Below the pieces are notes generated by a model that was given only the letters and a program-made list of their open reading frames with translations, was not told the DNA's origin and did not search any database. DNA of 64,000 nucleotides from Aggregatimonas sangjinii (lineage in GTDB: Bacteria; Bacteroidota; Bacteroidia; Flavobacteriales; Flavobacteriaceae): NCBI RefSeq assembly GCF_005943945.1, contig NZ_CP040710.1, positions 1,623,001-1,687,000 of the forward strand, written 5' to 3'. Shown here piece after piece: positions 8,082-17,191 of this stretch. The position numbers and the translations under genes were made by a program. Numbering within the stretch: position 1 is the first letter of the stretch; each line of letters opens with the position of its first letter.

Positions 8082-11000
8082 ATGAAAAAAATTGGCAATT
8101 TTATATTTTATCTTCTCGTATCGTTAATAGTAATTATTGCTTGTACCAAAGAAATTGGTTTTGTTACCGAAGTGGAATTTGACTTGGTGAATCAATATCA
8201 AGACGAAGGTTTCATAAACCAAGGTCTTCAGACAACTTTCACTATTTTGCCGGAAGCAGAAGTGGAGGAAGCCAGCTATAGTTTTATTTATAAGATTTTA
8301 CAAGGACAAGGGTATTTCGAAAATAGTGGAATTCGTATTGCTCCTGAAGAGACGATGCCATTTTCTTCCCTTACCGCATCTTTGACTTTTGTGGGAACTA
8401 GAGTGGGCAAACATATAATCGAGTTTACCGTAATCGATAATTATGGTTTCGAAAAGAAATCAGATCTTGTTTACAATGTGAATGATGTACCCGTGCAATG
8501 GGTTGCGAGTAGTGCATACTCCCAAATCCAGTTAAACAAGGAGGCGTCAATTGCACTTTCTCTAAGCGGCTCCGATATAAATAATAATGTTACCTATACG
8601 GCGTACTATACGTTGAATGGTTTTGATGGAACTTTTGGTCCCGAAGAGGTTGGGGGTTTTACATTAACGGATGGCTACGATGCCATTTCGATAGGATCTT
8701 ATAGGTTCACTTTTGTACCTAATGAAATCGGGTCCGCAGTGATTACTTTCTTTTTAAGGGATGTGAACGGACAGGAAGTCCAGACGGAAGTTGAGTTTGA
8801 AGTGGTACAAGATATAAGTGTTTCCAATATAGTAGTATCGCAAGAGAATCCAGATGCAAATGGAGCAATTAGACAGTTGATTGCAACCGTATTACCGGAA
8901 AATGCATCCGATTCCAGTGTAAACTGGATTTCAGATAATCCAACTATCGCTTCGGTCGATGAAAATGGATTGCTCACAGGTCTTACCGCTGGTACGGTCA
9001 TAATAACCGCTACCTCCGTTTCTAATCCAGATGTCAGCGGAAGTATACAAATAACCATAGCGGGTATTAGCCCGGAAGACGGAACAGATATTACAGCTTT
9101 TGCCTTGCCGGACCAAATTAGCGCCAATATCGATTATGTATCCCATACAATAACGGTAAATGTAGCCAATGGGGCTGCATTGAATGTAGTACCTTCAATT
9201 TTTAACGTATCCCCGGGAGCTTCGACGTTCCCTATGGCGGAGCAAGAAAGAAATTTTAATTCAACCGTTCAATATACCATTACCGCTGCGAATGGAAATC
9301 AACAAGTATGGACAATAAATTCTGTAGTAGTCGAAAGCGATTTGAAAAGCATTGACAGCTTTATCATTAATGGAGTTATTGGTGCGATTTCTGGAACCAA
9401 TATCGAACTTACACTTCCTTCCGGTACCGACCTTACAGTACTTTCCCCTATAATCGGTTATACGGGGGCTTCGATAAACCCGAATTCAGGAGCGGCTCAG
9501 GACTTTAGTGGTCCGGTGCAATATACTGTTACCGCTACGGACGGTTCTCAATTGCAGTACACTGTAAGTGTAAACGTATCGGCAAGTTCCGAGAAGAGCA
9601 TCGATAGTTTTGCCATTAATGGGGTTGCAGGCATGTTCTCCGGGACGAATATTAATCTGACATTGCCCTCTGGTACGGACCTAACGACGCTATTACCCAT
9701 AATCGGCTTTACGGGAATTTCGGTGAGTCCGAATTCAGGAGCGACTCAGGACTTCAGTGGTCCGGTGCAATATACCGTTACCGCTGCGGACGGTTCTCAA
9801 TTGCAGTACACTGTAAGTGTAAACGTATTGGCAAGTTCCGAGAAGAGCATCGATAGTTTTACCATTAATGGGGTTGCAGGCATGTTCTCCGGGACGAATA
9901 TCAATCTGACATTGCCCTCAGGTACGGACCTAACGACGCTATTACCCATAATCGGCTTTACGGGAATTTCGGTGAGTCCGAATTCAGGAGCGACTCAGGA
10001 CTTCAGTGGTCCGGTGCAATATACCGTTACCGCTGCGGACGGTTCTCAATTGCAGTACACTGTTAGCGTAAACGTATCGGCAAGTTCCGAGAAGAGCATC
10101 GATAGTTTTACCATTAATGGGGTTGCAGGCATGTTCTCTGGGACGAATATCAATCTGACATTGCCCTCTGGTACGGACCTAACGACGCTATCACCTATAA
10201 TCGGCTTTACGGGAATTTCGGTGAGTCCGAATTCCGGGGCTGCACAGAATTTTACCAGTCAAGTGCTGTATACGGTTACGGCGGAAGATGCGTCTGTTAT
10301 TCAGTATGCCGTCAACGTGTCTTTAGCTCCAAGTTCTGAAAAGACAATAGATAACTTTGCAATTAATGGTTTTGATGCTTTCATAAATGGGACGGTAATA
10401 TCATTGACCCTTCCTTCAGGAACAGAATTAACTAGTCTTTCTCCTGCTATTGACTATTCTGGAGCGAGCATAAGTCCGGAAACAGGAGTGGCAAGAAATT
10501 TTAGCGGCCCGGTTGACTATATTGTTACTGCCGAGGATAATACGCAGGTTATCTATACAGTAAATGTGACATTATCTGCAAGTTCCGTAAAAAGCATAGA
10601 TGACTTCATTATAGATGGGGTGTCGGGTACTATATCGGGAACAACGATTACCTTAACGCTTCCGGCAGGCACAGATGTTACCTCATTAGTACCGACAATT
10701 GTATATTCGGGAAATTTACTGACTCCTGCCTCTGGAATAGCTAGAAATTTTACGAATGAGGTAAATTATACGGTAGAAGCAGAGGATGGTTCCCAAATAG
10801 AATATTCAGTAGAGATTTTGGTTGCTTTGGATACGACTAGACCCGAAATTTCTTTAATAGGACCTCCAGTAATTATAGTAGATAGAGGTGATACTTATAA
10901 TGATGAAGGAGCCACTGCGTTCGATAATGTAGATGGTGATATTACCGCCAACATAGTTACTGTAAATAATGTGAATACAGATGTGGCAGGGAACTACACA

Positions 11001-11558
11001 GTAACCTATGACGTTGTGGATAACGCAGGAAACTCTGCTGTCACGGTAACAAGAGAGGTGACGGTTGAGTTCGTCATTGTTTCTTGTTTCGTTGAAGGAA
11101 CAAAAATCAGCATGTCAGATGGCTCTAAGAAGAATATTGAAGATGTTGATGTCGGTGATCGTGTGCTTACCTACAATACGGTTACTCATAGGCTCGAAGA
11201 AGGAACGGTTGAAGAATTAGTGACACCCATCCACTTAAATTTTGTAGAATTATATTTCGAGAATGGTGTCATGAACACAAACACTTTGGATCATCCCTAT
11301 TATGTTAATAATAAAGGATGGAGTTCAATGGCACCTCAGGAGACGAAATCCAAATATGGTTTAGAGGTAAAGCAATTAGAGGAAGATGATGTTGTAATTT
11401 TCTACGATGATATTGGTCTTACTGAAACAAGACTTGTAAAATCGATTTTGAAGTCTAAAGAACAAAAGACCTATAATCTATATCGCGTAAGCACAAATCA
11501 TAATTTCTTTGCCAATGGTATTTTAGTCCATAATAAATACAATGGTACTCCAAATTGA
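8082..11558 (+). CDS. Large repeat-containing surface lipoprotein with a C-terminal Hint (intein-like) domain
   Basis: 1158 residues. A lipoprotein signal ends in the lipobox VIIAC (Cys21). A bacterial Ig-like (Big_2) domain spans about 245-328, followed by a degenerate and then six clear tandem 83-residue units (422-919) of DUF5018-like beta-sandwich type. A DUF5011-type Ig domain (about 920-1000) contains the 'FDNVDGDIT' and 'YDVVDNAGN' motifs. The C-terminal 150 residues are a Hint domain: Cys1002 opens block A (CFVEGTKI), TLDH gives the TxxH of block B, and the end is LVHN (His1150-Asn1151) followed by KYNGTPN. All autoprocessing residues are present. The gene is monocistronic, with a terminator downstream. 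It is probably lipid-anchored and surface exposed; adhesion is a guess from the Ig-like stack. Confidence 0.88.
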   Translation: MKKIGNFIFYLLVSLIVIIACTKEIGFVTEVEFDLVNQYQDEGFINQGLQTTFTILPEAEVEEASYSFIYKILQGQGYFENSGIRIAPEETMPFSSLTASLTFVGTRVGKHIIEFTVIDNYGFEKKSDLVYNVNDVPVQWVASSAYSQIQLNKEASIALSLSGSDINNNVTYTAYYTLNGFDGTFGPEEVGGFTLTDGYDAISIGSYRFTFVPNEIGSAVITFFLRDVNGQEVQTEVEFEVVQDISVSNIVVSQENPDANGAIRQLIATVLPENASDSSVNWISDNPTIASVDENGLLTGLTAGTVIITATSVSNPDVSGSIQITIAGISPEDGTDITAFALPDQISANIDYVSHTITVNVANGAALNVVPSIFNVSPGASTFPMAEQERNFNSTVQYTITAANGNQQVWTINSVVVESDLKSIDSFIINGVIGAISGTNIELTLPSGTDLTVLSPIIGYTGASINPNSGAAQDFSGPVQYTVTATDGSQLQYTVSVNVSASSEKSIDSFAINGVAGMFSGTNINLTLPSGTDLTTLLPIIGFTGISVSPNSGATQDFSGPVQYTVTAADGSQLQYTVSVNVLASSEKSIDSFTINGVAGMFSGTNINLTLPSGTDLTTLLPIIGFTGISVSPNSGATQDFSGPVQYTVTAADGSQLQYTVSVNVSASSEKSIDSFTINGVAGMFSGTNINLTLPSGTDLTTLSPIIGFTGISVSPNSGAAQNFTSQVLYTVTAEDASVIQYAVNVSLAPSSEKTIDNFAINGFDAFINGTVISLTLPSGTELTSLSPAIDYSGASISPETGVARNFSGPVDYIVTAEDNTQVIYTVNVTLSASSVKSIDDFIIDGVSGTISGTTITLTLPAGTDVTSLVPTIVYSGNLLTPASGIARNFTNEVNYTVEAEDGSQIEYSVEILVALDTTRPEISLIGPPVIIVDRGDTYNDEGATAFDNVDGDITANIVTVNNVNTDVAGNYTVTYDVVDNAGNSAVTVTREVTVEFVIVSCFVEGTKISMSDGSKKNIEDVDVGDRVLTYNTVTHRLEEGTVEELVTPIHLNFVELYFENGVMNTNTLDHPYYVNNKGWSSMAPQETKSKYGLEVKQLEEDDVVIFYDDIGLTETRLVKSILKSKEQKTYNLYRVSTNHNFFANGILVHNKYNGTPN
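9345..10838 (+). repeat. Six tandem 249-bp coding repeats
   Basis: Units start at 9345, 9594, 9843, 10092, 10341 and 10590, each encoding 83 residues beginning K[ST]ID and containing TLPSGT and QYTV-like motifs. The second, third and most of the fourth unit are nearly identical at the DNA level; between units two and three I count about six differences by eye. Outer units are more diverged. This pattern indicates recent duplication or gene conversion within the gene and makes copy-number change by recombination likely. Confidence 0.95.
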
Positions 11559-11717
11559 CATTTTATAATCCATTCATCAAGAACTTATTTTCGATGAAAT
11601 GCATAGTGGAATTTTCCAGGGTTAATTGTGTTTCAACAGCGAAATAATCTATATAGGTTATTCGCGAATTGGATTTTCGTCCGTCCTAAGCAAATTAATT
11701 TATTATCTAGTCTATAA

Positions 11718-11747
11718 AAAAAGCTGTCTAAAGATAGACAGCTTTTT
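11718..11747. terminator. Bidirectional intrinsic terminator
   Basis: A perfect 13-bp stem, aaaaagctgtcta paired with tagacagcttttt, has a four-base loop and A/T runs on both sides. It lies between the converging Hint lipoprotein gene and the TonB receptor gene and should stop transcription from both. Confidence 0.9.
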
Positions 11748-11782
11748 CATTGACTAATAAAAAAATAAACCTAAACTATTCC

Positions 11783-14700
11783 TTAAAACTTATAATTCAA
11801 CGACAAGTTGAACATCGTACCCAATTGGCTAAAGTGATAGCCATCGTAGGTCATTTGCGAATACCGTTGGTTGAACGTAATCAAGTTCGATTGGTTTTGT
11901 GTCTGAGCGGCATCCGCTAAGATTGCGTCGCCTGCTGCATTTTCGGACTTAAACTCCCATTCCGGTAAAACGTTCAACAAATTGTTGATGTTCAACGCAA
12001 TGGTAAACTTGTCGGTTGCATTATAATTAACACCTAAATCGGTAACGATTTTTGGAATAAATTCGGTACGCAGGTTAAAAATACCATTGTCATCGGTGCT
12101 TAGACCCTGCTGGAAGAAGGTTGTCTTCCCGAAATACGTATTGTTTAATGAGAAACCAAATTTGTTGATGTCGTAGTTGGCACCTAAAATCCATTTGGTA
12201 ACAGGTCTTGAAGTAAAGAATAACGCTTCCTGTGTCTGATTTACAACAGATTGACCCGCCTGCTCTACCAAATCGGGATTGTTGACCGCTCCATCCCTTT
12301 CATTCTGAATGGTGTAGTTTCCAGAGAGGTTAAAATCCAAATTACCTGCACCCAAGCTTATGTCCCTATAGCTCAACACAACATCAATACCCGATGTTTT
12401 GGTATCGATTGCGTTAGCAAAGAAACTTACATCAGAAAGATTGTTATCCCTTAAAATATCATCGAGTGGGGTGGTTCCGATATTATTGCCATCATCGTCA
12501 AACGCAGTTCCGGTAATCTCAGTACTTAGTACTACACGATCTTTTACGGCAATGTTATAGTAATCCAAGGTATAACTGAACTTTGAGATTTTTCCACCAA
12601 AGCCAACGGTAAAGTTATTTGAGGTTTCGGCGTCCAATTGCGGAATACCCAAAAGTTTGGCTTGCGTAGAAACATTATTGATCAACCCACCTACTTGAAT
12701 ACCTTGTCCAGGTATAAAGCTATACTGCGCTTTTTGGGTGAAAATTTGGTGTAGGGTAGGTGCCCTGAAACCAGAAGAAACAGAACCTCTTAAGGTGAAC
12801 GCATCGCTCACTTTGTAACGTGAGCTGAACTTGTAGACAAAGGCGTTTCCAAAATCGGAATAGTTTTCGGTACGTACCGTTCCGCTTAATAGAAAGGCAT
12901 CGGTTACATCATAATCCAAACTTAAGTACCCACCGATGTTATATCGGTTGAATTTACCGGAGTTTTGGGGTGAGGCACCAGCAAAGGAATCCGCACCACC
13001 ACCATCATAGGAAGCCAATTCCCCTTCGATGACTTCAAAGGTCTCGGTTCTAAACTCAGCTCCAAGACCGATACTGACCTTGTCGGATAGTATTCTCGAA
13101 ATATCCAAGTTGCCCACATTATGGGTAAATTTTGTTCCTCCTGGATCAAATGATTGTTGGCTATTCGCCCGGTATAATTCCGCGCCCTGAGTAATTTCTA
13201 TACCTTCTCCCGGATCAACGACAGTATCACCGTTGGCGTCGTATTCCGTGGTGTCGACCTGACCGTCGCCATCTAAATCAACCCAAGTAGAGGGTGAATA
13301 AACTAAATTTCGATTGTGCGTTTGATTCACCTTATAGGTTTGTAAGTTTCCACCAGTGGTAAAACTTGCATCGATATTCCAATCATTTATTGTGGATTTA
13401 AAACCAACTGTACCGTTATAATCACTCAACAGCCCCTCGAAAGTTGGTACATATCCATCGTAACCATTAGGAGTGTTGGGATTGTTCCCAGGGAAAAAGT
13501 CAGCTAAATATGGAAATCCACCTTCCTCGAAAGAATCTGCCGTTCTCCAATACGGGGTTCTGTAGTTGGCAAAACTGTTTACCGATTTGTACACATAAGC
13601 AGCGTTTGCATAAAGCTCCGTGTTCTCACTTAAATCGTAACCAAAATTCACATTAAATTTGGCAGCAGCGGTTTCCGGAGAACCATTAATATTGTTCGCG
13701 TCGGGGTTTCTGCTTAAAAACTCCTCTACATCGGCAATATCAGCCTCAAAATCGGCCGCTTCACCTGCGGCATTTACGGTGCCAGGCCTGTTGGCCAGAT
13801 TCACTTTGGATAAATCAATTGTATAATTGATAAAGCCTTTATCATCGCCTATTGAACTTCCATTGTTTACGGCAACACCGAACATTTCACCATCTCCTTC
13901 CGAAGTGATACCCGTGCGTATGGTAGCGAAGCCGTCATTTGGCGAATCTTTAAGGACAATGTTCATTACACCTGCAATGGCATCGGAACCATATTGTGCG
14001 GATGCCCCATCACGTAGTATTTCAACTCTTTTGATGGCATCCGTTGGGATGGCCGAGATGTCCGCGCCCGTCTCACCGCGACCGGGAGAGGTCTGCGTGT
14101 ACAACAACGCACTTAGGTTTTTCCTTTTTCCGTTGATCAGAATCAAGGTTCTACTCGGACCCATGTTACGGATTTCGTATGGATCTAATAATGAAGTCGC
14201 ATCATTTACGGGAGTATTTACCGTATTAAACGACGGAATTCTATACTGTAAGGCTTTGTCAAAAGTTACTTGTCCCGTTGAGGTCAATTCTTTTACCCCC
14301 ACAACATCTACAGGTAATGGCGTATCGGTACTGCTACGAGGAGCGGTACGCGAACCTACTACGATAAACTCATCTAACTGTACACCTTCGGAAAGACTTA
14401 CACTAATAGTAGAGCGTCCTGCCACTTTTTCCTCGGTCGTTCCAAAACCAATGTAGCTGAATACCAAGGTGGCATCGTCGCCTACTGTAATGGAATAATT
14501 GCCATCAAAATCGGTGGTGGTTCCGTTCGAGGTGCCTTTTTCGACAATGTTCACACCTGCCAGGGCCACTCCGGAAGCATCGGTAACCGTACCGCTAACC
14601 GTATTCTGCAATTCGCTAATCGGTTTCACCTTGGACATTCCTAAAGTATTGAACGAAGGAAGTCTATCGACCTTAAGTTTTTTTGATTTTTTGGAGTAAA

Positions 14701-14986
14701 CAACATAGTATTTATTGCCCAAATACTCAAAGTCGAACTTTGTCTTTCGCTCAAGTTTGGTGATAATGCTATTCAATTTCGAATAGTTGTATTCCGCAGG
14801 GTCTAAAATGGTATTTGAAACCAAATTGGAGTCATAGGTGAAGAATACTTCGTGTTTTTCGCTTATTTCGGATAAAAATTCCGATAGGCTTACTTTGTCT
14901 TCGATAGGACCATTCGCCCTTACGTTCGCGACTCCCAAGAGGAGTGCAATCGCAAAGAACGCTTTGATCAATTGATTTCGTTTCAT
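11783..14986 (-). CDS. TonB-dependent receptor with N-terminal STN signalling domain
   Basis: 1067 residues. Order: signal peptide (1-24), STN/secretin-like domain (about 33-100), carboxypeptidase-regulatory-like domain (about 128-212), plug (about 225-345, with RVEILRDGASAQYGSDAIAGV), then the 22-strand barrel ending in LSLNYKF with a terminal Phe. Receptors with an STN domain pass ligand signals to a FecR anti-sigma factor. Here fecR ends 16 bp upstream and an ECF sigma gene precedes it, which is a complete set. No SusD-like lipoprotein accompanies it, so a nutrient other than polysaccharide, such as a siderophore, heme or other small compound, is possible. The substrate cannot be read from sequence. 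Confidence 0.93.
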   Translation of the reverse strand: MKRNQLIKAFFAIALLLGVANVRANGPIEDKVSLSEFLSEISEKHEVFFTYDSNLVSNTILDPAEYNYSKLNSIITKLERKTKFDFEYLGNKYYVVYSKKSKKLKVDRLPSFNTLGMSKVKPISELQNTVSGTVTDASGVALAGVNIVEKGTSNGTTTDFDGNYSITVGDDATLVFSYIGFGTTEEKVAGRSTISVSLSEGVQLDEFIVVGSRTAPRSSTDTPLPVDVVGVKELTSTGQVTFDKALQYRIPSFNTVNTPVNDATSLLDPYEIRNMGPSRTLILINGKRKNLSALLYTQTSPGRGETGADISAIPTDAIKRVEILRDGASAQYGSDAIAGVMNIVLKDSPNDGFATIRTGITSEGDGEMFGVAVNNGSSIGDDKGFINYTIDLSKVNLANRPGTVNAAGEAADFEADIADVEEFLSRNPDANNINGSPETAAAKFNVNFGYDLSENTELYANAAYVYKSVNSFANYRTPYWRTADSFEEGGFPYLADFFPGNNPNTPNGYDGYVPTFEGLLSDYNGTVGFKSTINDWNIDASFTTGGNLQTYKVNQTHNRNLVYSPSTWVDLDGDGQVDTTEYDANGDTVVDPGEGIEITQGAELYRANSQQSFDPGGTKFTHNVGNLDISRILSDKVSIGLGAEFRTETFEVIEGELASYDGGGADSFAGASPQNSGKFNRYNIGGYLSLDYDVTDAFLLSGTVRTENYSDFGNAFVYKFSSRYKVSDAFTLRGSVSSGFRAPTLHQIFTQKAQYSFIPGQGIQVGGLINNVSTQAKLLGIPQLDAETSNNFTVGFGGKISKFSYTLDYYNIAVKDRVVLSTEITGTAFDDDGNNIGTTPLDDILRDNNLSDVSFFANAIDTKTSGIDVVLSYRDISLGAGNLDFNLSGNYTIQNERDGAVNNPDLVEQAGQSVVNQTQEALFFTSRPVTKWILGANYDINKFGFSLNNTYFGKTTFFQQGLSTDDNGIFNLRTEFIPKIVTDLGVNYNATDKFTIALNINNLLNVLPEWEFKSENAAGDAILADAAQTQNQSNLITFNQRYSQMTYDGYHFSQLGTMFNLSLNYKF

Positions 14987-15002
14987 AGTGTTCAGAGTTA
15001 AA

Positions 15003-16007
15003 TTAGTTTTCGTTTTTAATGATAAATAGTTTTTTGTCTTTCACGACAATTCGCGTTCCAGTCGATTTTTCTATTGCTGACAAACAAATCTTAAGGTTTT
15101 GGTTGGGGATACCCCCGGTTATTGTTTTTAGTTCCAAATCTTTATCCACAAATTCAGAGGAAAGTCCGTAGGTGTAGTTCACGTACTTCATAACCTCCTT
15201 TAAATTAGTATTGTTGAAAATATAGGTGCCTTCGCGCCAAAGGGAGTATTTCAGGTCGTTGTTCACTTTTTCATGAACGACATCGTTATTCTCTTTGGAA
15301 AACGATACGATTTCTCCTGGAGCCATCTTTCTTACGGCACCGTTCTTTAGTAAGAGGTGTATTGATCCCTCATCCAACAATACGTTGGTTTTTTTCTCTC
15401 TTGTATTTACGTGAAATTGGGTGCCATAAACTTCTACGCGGAGGTCGTTGGTATTGACCCAGAATTTGGCATTGGTCGAGGGTATAGGCTTTACTTTAAA
15501 GTAGGCTTCGCCTTTTAAGGTAATATCCCTAGAATTCTTTTTATCGTACTTGATTTCGGAATTTCCGTTTAAGGTTACCGTCGTGCCATCTGAAAGTTTC
15601 AATTCTATTATTTCCCCAAAACCTGTTTTATGAACGACCTCGGTATTTGAGTCAGGAATAGAAAACAGGCCAAAAAGAACCAAGGATATGGCTGCAGCCG
15701 CCAAAAACAGGTGCTTTTTACCGTTATTTCGAGCTTTTGGATGAATTTTTACGGTTTTCGAACCGTCTATCTTTTGCAATACGTTTTCAAGTGCGGTGGT
15801 TACTTTGCCGTCATCGATATCACTTTTTTTAAAGGGTACCCCGATGATTATCGCCTTCGCAGTTTCAACGGTTTCTATTTCCTGGGGATTTTCCGAAATC
15901 CATCTATTCCAAAATAAAATATCGTTTTTATTGCTTTTGTTCACCCAGTTTTTGAACGAAGAATCGTTTAAAAGGCTTTTTAACAGTGTGGGATTGCGGT
16001 ATTTCAT
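15003..16007 (-). CDS. FecR-family anti-sigma factor
   Basis: 334 residues. The N-terminal cytoplasmic part (about 1-100) would bind the sigma factor. One membrane segment follows (about 108-125, 'LAAAAISLVLFGLFSI'), then the periplasmic FecR domain (about 128-225, with LKLSDGTTVTLNGNSEIKYD and 'LKGEAYFKV') and a C-terminal DUF4974-type domain (about 258-330). It senses the state of the STN receptor encoded 16 bp downstream and releases the ECF sigma factor encoded 87 bp upstream. The three genes read in one direction and probably share a transcript. Confidence 0.93.
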   Translation of the reverse strand: MKYRNPTLLKSLLNDSSFKNWVNKSNKNDILFWNRWISENPQEIETVETAKAIIIGVPFKKSDIDDGKVTTALENVLQKIDGSKTVKIHPKARNNGKKHLFLAAAAISLVLFGLFSIPDSNTEVVHKTGFGEIIELKLSDGTTVTLNGNSEIKYDKKNSRDITLKGEAYFKVKPIPSTNAKFWVNTNDLRVEVYGTQFHVNTREKKTNVLLDEGSIHLLLKNGAVRKMAPGEIVSFSKENNDVVHEKVNNDLKYSLWREGTYIFNNTNLKEVMKYVNYTYGLSSEFVDKDLELKTITGGIPNQNLKICLSAIEKSTGTRIVVKDKKLFIIKNEN

Positions 16008-16094
16008 GCTAAAGTTGACACGGTCTATTAAAGACCTTCACCTATAAGAGACATCAACTTTAATTTTATACCCTATATTTTTGAAGAAAAATTA

Positions 16095-16661
16095 CTATTT
16101 ATTCAAAACCTCCATGATTGTGGCGTTTTCTAGGCGGTCACGAAGTTTTGAAAAGGCTTTTTGGAGCGTGTTCAGCACGCTTTGATAGGAGATTTGCATG
16201 ACTTCGGTAATTTCCGATGTTTTCAAATCACTGTAGTACTTTAGATAGATTACTTCGCGTTCTCTTGGAGAAAGTTCGTTCAATACTGTTTTTAAGATAC
16301 CGGCTCTTTCTTTCGTCAACTCTTTTTCGGCCCGAATGTCTTCCTCTGAAAAGGTAAAGATTGTTGTGTTCTCTTGAATGGTTTCAAAAACACGACTTTT
16401 TTTCAGGGTCTTGATCAAGGCTCTTCGAAAGGATACAAAAAGATAGGATTTAACGCATTTGATGTTTCCCAATGATTGCCGATGTTCGTAGAGATAAACG
16501 AAAAAGTCCTGAATGCAATCTTCGGTCATTGCAGGATCGTTGGAAATCCGGAGACCGTAATTGTGAAGTTGCTGATAGTAATTCTTGAACAGGGCTGAAA
16601 AAGCGTTCAAATCACCGCCAACAAAGAACTGCCATAAGTTCTTATCTGCGTTTACATTCAT
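16095..16661 (-). CDS. ECF RNA polymerase sigma factor
   Basis: 188 residues from the ATG at 16661 (MNVNADKNLWQFF). A longer reading starts at a TTG at 16688, but that codon lies inside a perfect -7 promoter element (16686-16693), so it cannot be the start if the promoter is used. Region 2 (about 15-80) contains 'DCIQDFFVYLYEHR', and region 4 (about 120-175) contains LSPREREVIYLKYYSDL and a helix-turn-helix. It directs transcription of its own cluster with FecR and the STN receptor, and perhaps other genes. Confidence 0.92.
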   Translation of the reverse strand: MNVNADKNLWQFFVGGDLNAFSALFKNYYQQLHNYGLRISNDPAMTEDCIQDFFVYLYEHRQSLGNIKCVKSYLFVSFRRALIKTLKKSRVFETIQENTTIFTFSEEDIRAEKELTKERAGILKTVLNELSPREREVIYLKYYSDLKTSEITEVMQISYQSVLNTLQKAFSKLRDRLENATIMEVLNK

Positions 16662-16685
16662 AGGTTTTCGCAATGGAGCGTTGCT

Positions 16686-16693
16686 CAAAGATA
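16686..16693 (-). promoter_or_regulatory. -7 promoter element for the sigma/fecR/receptor operon
   Basis: The minus strand reads TATCTTTG, a perfect TAnnTTTG, 24 bp before the ATG at 16661. No TTTG was found at the expected -33 distance. It looks like the housekeeping element rather than an ECF promoter. Confidence 0.5.
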
Positions 16694-16876
16694 GTCATAT
16701 TTCATAATTAAGTGTTAAAATTTTGTAATATCGATGTATTTTCGGGTTAATGTTAGTGCTAAAAAGTGGTGACTCTCGTGTTTTTATTGCGAAATTTCGA
16801 ATGTGTCAAAAAAGAATTCATTAACACAAATGTGATTCTTTTGATTTGTTGATGAATACTATAACTATCTTATCTT

Positions 16877-17023
16877 ATGCAATCGAAACAGGAGTATGAC
16901 GGATTTTGGAAAAAACTAGGCTGTTTTTTATCGGTAATCTTTCTATTGGTTTTTCTTGTCCTATTTCTTTATATCGTCTATTTTATTTTCTTTGATGACA
17001 AGGAGTGGTTCAATATCGATTGA
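16877..17023 (+). CDS. Putative 48-residue single-pass membrane protein
   Basis: An ATG at 16877 opens a 48-codon frame ending in TGA. The product has a charged N-terminus (MQSKQEYDGFWKK), a continuous hydrophobic helix (about residues 15-39) and an acidic C-terminus (DDKEWFNID), which is the layout of a genuine small inner-membrane protein. There is no clear ribosome-binding site, as is usual in this phylum, and no family was recognised. The region is T-rich on this strand, which by itself favours hydrophobic codons, so a chance frame is possible. The rest of the 503-bp gap between the sigma factor and ychF genes holds only the ychF promoter. Confidence 0.4.
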   Translation: MQSKQEYDGFWKKLGCFLSVIFLLVFLVLFLYIVYFIFFDDKEWFNID

Positions 17024-17131
17024 ACATACGCTGGTACTGTATTTCAGATTCCCTACTTCAATTTGAGGACTTAATCTTACGCCAATATTTTTTTTAAAAG
17101 ACAATCCGATAAGAACTTCATTTCTTCCTAC

Positions 17132-17139
17132 TATCTTTG
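17132..17139 (+). promoter_or_regulatory. -7 promoter element for ychF
   Basis: Perfect TATCTTTG 52 bp before the ychF ATG. Transcription would start near 17145. No clear -33 TTTG at 19-21 bp. Confidence 0.6.
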
Positions 17140-17191
17140 CAGCCGATTTAAAAGTCTCGCAGTTGTTGTCAGACATCAAAAGTCCATTAAA

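Noticed and set aside
9345-10838. CRISPR-like array
   Set aside because: Units are 249 bp, contiguous and coding in frame, without short spacers; this is a protein repeat.
13827-14456. Long plus-strand frame antisense to the STN receptor
   Set aside because: Low-complexity Ser/Pro/Thr composition expected of a reverse reading; no family signal and no separate promoter.
16961-17179. 72-residue frame on the minus strand overlapping the spacer before ychF
   Set aside because: It covers the ychF promoter and the small plus-strand frame, has no recognisable motif or membrane segment, and no promoter or convincing start.
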